A stretch of DNA of 64,000 nt, from assembly GCA_020746875.1 (NCBI GenBank), contig JAGTJL010000002.1, positions 2,790,001-2,854,000 on the forward strand. Reading direction: 5' to 3'. The notes under the pieces are model-generated. The model had not been told where the DNA came from and made no database searches. It was given only the letters and a program-made list of their open reading frames with translations. Each line of letters opens with the position of its first letter. Positions within the stretch are counted from its first letter, which is position 1. This document shows, in pieces, positions 57,438-64,000 of this stretch. Origin of the DNA: Rhexocercosporidium sp. MPI-PUGE-AT-0058 (lineage: Eukaryota > Ascomycota > Leotiomycetes > Helotiales). Position numbers and translations under genes: made by a program.

Positions 57438-60400
57438 ATGATTTTCTCTCTTCAGCGGGAAGCTGTTGGATACGTCTTCTTCACCCTCGCTGTGGGCACT
57501 GTCGCGTCGAATACTAATGTTGGATTTGATTATGTCAGCTCAAGATAGTTAATTGATCCCACCGACAAGCCCAACGTCGAAACGGCCCTGAAAGACTTTA
57601 AACTTGCCAATGACAGAACGCCTGATTATCTGCTCGAAGCATGTCCGTCTACGTGTACCGATTTGGCCTTTAAGAAAGAATGGTTCGTCTATCCGGATGC
57701 TGCTCGTCTAGCGCTTTGCAACGACACCATGTTGCTGGAGTTTGCAGTGGCACAAGATCTTGAAAGCAAAAACGATAAAACTGCGATCAGAGTATGCACG
57801 GCAGACTATGGTGTTGCCAGAAATGTCGGCCAAGACCTGGGTACCGCTTCCATCTGCTTAACCCTAAACCGTGCCTAGGTCAACGTTCCTGTTAAGATCT
57901 CCACTAGAGGCCCTACTGGCCGCTCCTCAACTGGCGTACTCGCTGCCATTAATCAAATCAATAGTTACGTGTCATCCATACCTATTTCCTGCGACAACAA
58001 TACCGTTTCTTTCGCCTACTCTGGGGGATCTGTGGTTAGCCTTTATTCCGGTAAAGAAGTCCACCAGTAAAGCGTCACAGCTCAACTTCTTAGCGGCTTT
58101 CAAACGTATGTGCAAAAGGGTGGTGTCCCAGAGTCCTTTGTCGCCCAGCTTTGCAACACTGGGGGCCGCGGGTCTGACTATGCGATCGGCATCGTAGCGA
58201 GCTTGTCTGGAGATCTTGCCTTCGTACAGGGCGCTGTCAAAGCCTGGAATGATGGTAAATGCGTAATTGGAGTTGATGAAGCAGGAACTCTGGTGAATCT
58301 GAAGTTCAATGTCCTAGATACTACTGCCGCTGTCAACCGAACAAGCAACAGTACCGAACCTGTCAAGAGGTCATCTGAATTCCAGTCTTTTCGAGGTCTA
58401 CTCGCTGCCCGAGCCGAGTGTAAAACGGCGAAAGTGATAGCTAATGATGGTTGTTTCGCAGTCGCAGCACGATGCGGGATTTCTCAGACTGACCTAATTA
58501 AATACAATACTCGCACGAACTTTTGCAACACCCTCACTGTCGGCGAGGTCGTATGCTGCTCGTCAGGAACCTTACCTTTAACTTTTCCCCCTCCCAACTC
58601 GGATGGGATCTGTCAAACACGCAAAATCGAATCCGGAGACTCTTGTGGTGCACTCGCATTCAAATGCGGCATTACCGCAGCTTAATTCACAGAATTCAAT
58701 AAAGACCCAACGTTATGCTCGACTTTGGCTTTAGGCGGTATTGTGTGCTGTGGAAAAGGCACTTTGCCGGATATTAAACTAAAACCAAACTCGGATGGAT
58801 TATGCTTCGTGTACTAAACCAAAGCAGATGATAGTTGCTTAAAAATTGCAGCTTCCAATGGCTTCGCCACTGTAAAATTGGAGGAATTCAATAAAAACAC
58901 TTGGGGCTGGAACGGCTGTAACATCCTCTGGGTTGGTGTTAATATATGCCTGAGTATAGGAAGTGCCCCTATGCCAGCTCCTGTTGCGAATGTAGTTTGT
59001 GGTCCCACAGTCCCCGGAACTCAAAAACCATTATCTGGCACTAATTTGACAGAATTGAATGCTTGCCCACTTAAGGTCTGCTGCAATATTTGGGGCCAGT
59101 GTGGGACTATTGCCGACTTTTGCGTCATTTTAAAGTCTGAAACTGGCGCGCCTGGAACGTCCGCGAAAGGCATAAACGGCTGCATTGCCAACTGCGGCAT
59201 GGACATTATTTCAAGCGGCAAGCCTGCGTCGAAGATCAAGATCGCTTACTTTGAAAGCTGGAACTGGAATAGGCTATGTTTATATATGTATGTCGATAGC
59301 ATTGATACATCCGTTTACACGCATGTCCACTTCGCATTCGCCAATATCACGACCGACTTCAAGATTGATATTAGCGGTGCTTAAGACGAATTTGATAGAT
59401 TTAAAGCGATGACAGGGATTAAAAGGATTATCTCATTCGGAGGTTGGGCATTCAGTACTGAGCCAGGCATATTCTGGATCTTGAAAGAGGCAACTAAGGC
59501 AAGCAATAGAGGCACTTTTATATCGAATGTGGTGGCTTTTGTTTTTATATATGGCCTGGATGGGGTCGATGTTGATTGGGAATATCCAGGGGCCCTTGAT
59601 ATTCCGGGAATACCCGCGGGAGATCCGATTGAAGGTATGGACTACTATAACACGCTGGTCGAGCTAAAATCGAAAGTGGGATCGGGAAAGGTAGTCTTGT
59701 TTGCCGCGCCGGCCTCGTACTGGTATCTCAAGGCCTTTCTAATTGCGCTCATGGGATTAGCTCTGGATTACATTGTTTATATGACATACGATTTCCACGG
59801 CCAATGGGATTACGGCAACAAGTGGACATCTCCAGGCTGCCTAACTGGAAACTGTTTGAGATCCCATGTTAACCTCACCGAGATAACAAATGCACTGTCT
59901 ATGATCACGAAGGCCGGAGTGGCATCGAACAAAGTAGTCGTTGGTGTTTTAAGTTATGGTCGTTCGTTCAAGATGGCACAAGCTGGATGCACTGGCCCTT
60001 AATGTCTTTTCACCGGCAGCGCTAGACTTTCGAACGCTGCAAAGGGTGAGTGTACGGATACAGCTGGGTATATATCGAATGTAGAAATCCAGGAAATCAT
60101 TGACGGGGGCGGCGTTTAGTAATATGTTGTGGAAGATTCTGACATTGTCGTATATGGCGGTGGCACGGAATGGGTATCTTACATGAAAGATTCTACCAAA
60201 GCCAGCCGCGAAACGCTATATGCGAAGTATAACTTCGCAGGAACAACAGACTGGTACGTGTTGGGGAGCCCATTTTCTTCTCAGGATCTTCCTGAGACAC
60301 GTCCCATCCTATTCCTTAGACATCTTGGTGCTCGCGGTTGCTAACCCTCTACTGCGTGCAGGGCTGTGGATCTGCAAGCATACACTAATGACGAAGACGA

Positions 60401-61845
60401 CTGGACTATGGAAGACGACCCTCTCTATGGCACCTACGAAGAAACCATCAAATTTCACGACAAGACCCAATGCACGGCCAAATATCGCTCGCTGGATCAG
60501 CTGGAAAAAGATACCTTTAAGATACCTGCTGAATGTATGGACAATTACCTTGTAGCCGCCGAGGTCGCCATTCTGGGAGATGCCTTGAACTCGTACGACA
60601 GTCTTATTAAAGGTGGCTACGACAAGAAATTCGCCGTCTATAAGGACGTAATGGAGACTCAAGTGCTATTGCAGATCTACAAGTACAGTAAGTAATATTT
60701 ATCATGCACTTTGCTTTAATTTATAACAAAGTTTCATATTACACGAAGTATGCATAACTGACCTTGCAATTATTCTAGTGGGTGGCGCTTAAAAGTCTGG
60801 CTTTTTTGAATGTATGGAGGAAAGGCAAAATTGCTGCAAATCCGCTTGTGGGTTTATGGGTTGTGGCCTAGATTGCGTATAAGTCGGCGGCTCCCCCTGT
60901 AAGGGTGGGAAGGTAGATGTTAAGGTCGATTGCCCAACTACACTTGATTACCACTATACCCTAAATTTTGCCTCGCAGCCCAGTATAACCTACAAACTGT
61001 TGAACGAAGATGGCTTCTTTAAGGACATCGCAGATAAATTCGGCATTGACAAAAGTTGGATAATATGGGGCGATCGAACGGTTATGCTTCACAGTGGATG
61101 TCAAACAGTAGGCAGTGATGTCAAGGACTGCATGAAAAGACTTAACAGATATTAGCGGTAAGTGACCCAAATCGATATATTATTCTTTTGTTTTGTCATA
61201 TCTGCCCCTTATGAATAGCACAGAATAAGCTCTGACTTCTTGACCCCTAACAGTAACTACCCAATGGCAAGTAATATTAAGATTCCTAATCCTAAAGGCG
61301 TTATCGGCGAGAAGTATAAGGAGATGCGAGCCCTCACGACTCGCATGGAGAGTGAGAATAAGGATGCTGATCTCTTTTCGGTTTCGCGCGCCGACATTGT
61401 GGATTCGGGTTCTTTGCCTGCCCTTATAATGTAATTCGCTATCGCTAACATGAATCCAGTCGTCGAAACCGCCAATAAACTCATAGAAGTTGAGCGCAAA
61501 AGCATGATCTTGAACTTCGTCACTGCCTTCCTGATGTTTATACTGATAGTAGGTCAGACGGCGGGCTTATTAGGCGCTACCGTGCTGCGCACTATCATTA
61601 ACGTTGCTGGAGAACTTGGAAATATCGCTGTGGGTATTTATTCGGTGGTCGATGATCTTGACAATGCATTAATAAATATCTTTGGCATATTGTTGGGAGG
61701 AGTGAATCTGCGGCCATTTAAGGAAGTCGCGAGCATTAGGCGAGGAATGAAGGACGCGGAAGTGAACAAGCTAGGTCTTATTAAAAAGGATTTGGACAGA
61801 ATCACTTCGCTGAAAGGAAAGGGACTTGCTTGTGGTAAAAGTTAA
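57438..61845 (+). pseudogene. LysM plus GH18 chitinase, 13 nonsense codons
   Basis: Four exons fit: 57438-60253, 60362-60687, 60779-61157 and 61254-61845 (introns 108, 91 and 96 nt). This is a large chitinase of the subgroup C type, related to the alpha/beta subunits of fungal killer-toxin chitinases. Order: signal-like start (MIFSLQREAVGYVFFTLAVG); a Cys-rich N-terminal module (CPSTCTD, LALCNDTMLLEFAVAQ); LysM-type modules (CKTAKVIANDGCFAVAARCG; TRKIESGDSCGALAFKCGIT); a Cys-rich chitin-binding module (CPLKVCCNIWGQCG); the GH18 barrel with SFGGWAF and the catalytic DGVDVDWEYP intact; and the conserved C-terminal region (NPKGVIGEKY, ADIVDSGSLPALIM, hydrophobic FLMFILIVGQTAGLLGA). In-frame stops start at 57546, 57876, 58068, 58683, 58815, 59382, 60000, 60117, 60120, 60790, 60880, 61153 and 61432. 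Nine are TAA and four TAG; none is TGA. All tryptophan codons survive. Frame is otherwise kept over 4.4 kb. Confidence 0.85.
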
Positions 61846-62400
61846 AAGAGGTAGAATAGGGGAATGTTAGACAATTTAATATAGGGATCTAATCCATTGA
61901 GTTGTAAATGAATGCATTTTGTATATATAGCGCTGCTGCTCAAGCTTCTTCCGTTTTGGTCTCGGCTATAAAGTATTAAATTTCAATGTCTATAGGCCTT
62001 TGAGTGCTCGAGCTGTACATTACAATGTAAACAGCTATGCCTTTGTAGGAATGCGACCCATCATCTGATCAGCAACGAGAGCTTTAGGTACCCGTCACAT
62101 GTGCGTAAAGTAATAACCTCTGAATACTTCGAAAGATTACAAGCCGTTGCCAAGTGAATTAAACAAGATTAAAAGTGGAAACGTGACGTCATTTAATTTC
62201 TTATTCTCCAAAAATAAATGGAAATCTTTGTATACCTTCCCTTTGTAGCTGCGCAGCCGTTACTTCCTGCTTCTTAAGACCTAGCTCGAAGAATCAAACT
62301 CTCTTTAAACGAGATTTAAACGAGAGACTAAAGAATCAACTATCGTTCTCTTCTTAACTTTAACGTCACTCCGTTTATCGTCGAAAATACCGACTCAATC
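61846..62400. other. Spacer before the 2EXR gene
   Basis: 555 bp, partly AT-rich, without a recognised exon. A short direct repeat TTTAAACGAGA occurs twice near 62305-62325, about 75-95 bp before the 2EXR start. Confidence 0.4.
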
Positions 62401-63108
62401 ATGGCTACCTTCCACCCTTTCCCACGGCTCATCCCTGAACTTCGCGCGCAGATCTGGGCACTCGCAATAGAAGATCGAGTCGTTAAGGTTAACGGATTTA
62501 GTTCGTCGAGTAGGTCAGGCTATTGGTCACCTACCTTACCACCAGCTGTAACGAGAGTATCCCGAGAATCTCGTGAGCTTTGCAGCTACCAAAAGTCGTT
62601 CGTCTCTTTGTCTGGGTCACGATATATTTGGGCAAACTTTGATTACGATGTTATTTATATTATTAGTGAAATGCTCTGGTGTCATATGGGCCTCCCTATC
62701 AACGACATCAGGCATTTGAGAATCGAGCTTTTAGACGTCACAGATTATGAAGAAGAAGATTGGTGGAATCATCATATAAAAACTTTCGACGACTTTTCGA
62801 AGCTCGCTCGTGTCGATCTCCTGGTGGTCGAGGACCTGCTACACTGCGCGCGGTACATCGAAGATGGATACTTCGGATCGTGTCCCAAGTCGAATGTGAG
62901 GATCATATCTAGGGCAACGGGGGAGTGGCTTGATCAAAAGACGATGGGGACGTACCAGGACTGGTGGGACACCGATAGAGGAACGGGGGACCTCGATTCT
63001 ATAATGAGGGTGGTGCATGACGAGGATGATGAGGATAGGGAGGAGAGGATAGAGGATATCAAGCAGTTTCAGATGCCTTTGCCACGACTTGATTTGAATC
63101 TTCCATAG
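62401..63108 (+). CDS. 2EXR-domain protein
   Basis: A single exon of 235 residues with no internal stop. The N-terminal segment FHPFPRLIPELRAQIWALAI, followed by PPAVTRVSRESRELC, is the signature of the 2EXR family, named for its two E-x-R motifs. The family is greatly expanded in filamentous ascomycetes, especially leotiomycetes. Its F-box-like fold is sometimes noted, but the function is unknown. The middle (YIWANFDYDVIYI, then DIRHLRIEL) matches the rest of the usual domain, and the C-terminus is acidic (DEDDEDREERIED). It lies intact between broken genes, so the decay around it is not uniform. The ATG at 62401 gives the typical family start. Confidence 0.88.
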   Translation: MATFHPFPRLIPELRAQIWALAIEDRVVKVNGFSSSSRSGYWSPTLPPAVTRVSRESRELCSYQKSFVSLSGSRYIWANFDYDVIYIISEMLWCHMGLPINDIRHLRIELLDVTDYEEEDWWNHHIKTFDDFSKLARVDLLVVEDLLHCARYIEDGYFGSCPKSNVRIISRATGEWLDQKTMGTYQDWWDTDRGTGDLDSIMRVVHDEDDEDREERIEDIKQFQMPLPRLDLNLP

Positions 63109-63400
63109 ACTCGTTGGTTGCCTGGAAAGTAGGAGATGGTTTAGGGGACTGAAATGGGGGTGGGCAGAGCTTGAAATAGGAGGTCTTTGTATTAGAATAG
63201 AGACGGATTTTGGTGGAATAAAAGGAATTAGATCTCAAGGGGTCAATACTTCTACTGCAATGTTTCTGGATCTTCTCTCCCCGTTCCTCCCCCCAACCGC
63301 CGCCGCTCGATTTCGTCAAAACGGACTAGGGCTTCCCATGTCATTGGATTTGGTTGGTCAAAGTATCGTATCAGACTCCTTATACTAGAGCTGTACCACT
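63109..63400. other. Convergent spacer after the 2EXR gene
   Basis: About 290 bp between the 2EXR stop and the degenerate 3' side of the patatin-like gene. No feature is recognised beyond probable terminator sequence. Confidence 0.4.
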
Positions 63401-63476
63401 AAGCCTGCACTGTCTCCGAAACTCATTAAAGGGTCCAAGCCAAGTTCTTCGGCCTCCCCCACTAGGCGGGAGATCG

Positions 63477-64000
63477 TCAACAGCGTTCTACAAACACCTT
63501 CGCGGTATCCTCTGTCTGCGTCGCAATGCCGACTAGAGTCTCGGTGAAGAATTTGAAAGACCCCACAGCGATGGGCTTCTTCCCAGGATTGCCCGTCCCA
63601 ACCGAGATAACGCATTTCAGCAGCACACTCAATTCCGTTTCGCCGCTGCTACACCAGATGTGCTGGGCCTCGTTCTATAGTTGCTCGACTGGGTTATTCG
63701 CGCCTAATCCTCCGTCGACAAATTTGCGCCCTCGTTGCCCGATTATGACTGGTTCGAAGAAGCTGGTGGCAGCTGCGGTCGCTCGTGCAGCTTCGCAGAT
63801 GGTAGCCGGAGTGTTGTTCAGCGCGTCGTCGGAGGTATAGGATCGCAGGAGAACAGTGGTTGTGATTTCGAAGGCTTTCGCGCACACAACTCTGCAAACA
63901 CGTTAGATCTAGTACTTTAGTAAGAGATCCGCATACACTTTGCATCTCTCATTTCCATCGTTAAGCAACGCATCCTCTGCCAAGCCACGCTTCTTGAGAA
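63477..64000 (-). pseudogene. Patatin-like phospholipase, partial, with nonsense codon
   Basis: The 5' part continues beyond the right edge. Exon 64000-63937 ends at a GTATGC donor; after a 45-nt intron (63936-63892) the frame continues to 63477. Patatin-like enzymes are Ser/Asp-dyad lipid acyl hydrolases. Seen: CAKAFEITTTVLLRSY, ATICEAARATAAATSFFEP and KFVDGGLGANNPVEQL, the last containing the DGG box with the catalytic Asp, then CVISVGTGNPGKKPI. The Ser-containing GxSxG part would lie outside the window. A TAG at 63677-63675 replaces the residue after VEQL, where homologues usually have Trp. Reading continues cleanly after it until a TGA at 63479-63477, which may be another Trp-to-stop change or mark an exon border. 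It could also be a real gene with an unusual splice, but a stop inside the conserved block favours a broken copy. Confidence 0.72.

Noticed and set aside
54977..61845. Stop-codon reassignment (TAA/TAG read as Gln) in the chitinase region
   Set aside because: All internal stops in the plus-strand genes are TAA or TAG, which fits a Gln code. However, the adjacent minus-strand genes have TGA and TAG at Trp positions, and the housekeeping genes in this window end normally at TAA/TAG (for example YVC1 ends TGA, SmD1 TAA, MTQ2 TAA, ACN9 TAG). A C-to-T bias on one strand explains everything more simply.
1..64000. tRNA and rRNA genes
   Set aside because: I looked for B-box-like GGTTCGAATCC sequences with a matching cloverleaf and found none convincing. 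A covariance-model scan would be decisive.

Overview
The window comes from a filamentous ascomycete (Pezizomycotina). The first half is a gene-dense, spliced, roughly 45-50% GC housekeeping region with short 45-140 nt GT-AG introns. The middle is a TA-rich block with the C-to-T decay typical of repeat-induced point mutation (RIP). The family set (fungal Sec9, Yvc1, Pkr1, 2EXR protein, chitinase linked to a secreted partner) fits a leotiomycete-like fungus, but the class is an inference.

Layout. 1-3.3 kb: gene-free, rich in simple repeats. 3.3-8.7 kb, minus strand: APC2 (anaphase-promoting complex cullin), then a vezatin/Inp2-like peroxisomal myosin-binding membrane protein with a GC-AG intron. 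8.7-13.8 kb: about 5 kb with no supportable gene. 13.8-16.6 kb, plus strand: an unknown helical protein and EMC6. 16.9-20.0 kb, minus: a GTPBP1/2-like GTPase, divergent from SEC9 (21.0-22.3 kb). 23.0-25.9 kb: the vacuolar channel YVC1 in eight exons. 26.1-31.9 kb: the DEAH helicase DHR2, the succinate dehydrogenase assembly factor ACN9, the eRF1 methyltransferase MTQ2 and the spliceosomal SmD1. 33.3-33.7 kb: PKR1, on a small island between repeats.

From about 34 kb to 51.6 kb there is no functional gene. The block contains two tandem, heavily mutated Ty3/gypsy retrotransposon copies, an inverted fragment of the same LTR and leader with a minisatellite, at least three short inverted-repeat elements, and a LINE-type element. 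Only the start of the LINE endonuclease has escaped mutation, at 51.65-52.07 kb.

The right-hand 12 kb is an accessory region of secreted-protein genes: a LysM-like/WSC gene (minus), a secreted protein (plus) and a large LysM plus GH18 chitinase (plus), all broken by in-frame stops. An intact 2EXR gene follows, then a partial patatin-like phospholipase with a stop. All 15 internal stops in the plus-strand genes are TAA or TAG, at least many of them where Gln is expected. The clear stops in the minus-strand genes replace Trp. Every one of these can be explained by C-to-T on the same physical (+) strand. This strand-coherent decay next to the RIP block is the most unusual signal in the window. 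No clearly new functional system was found.
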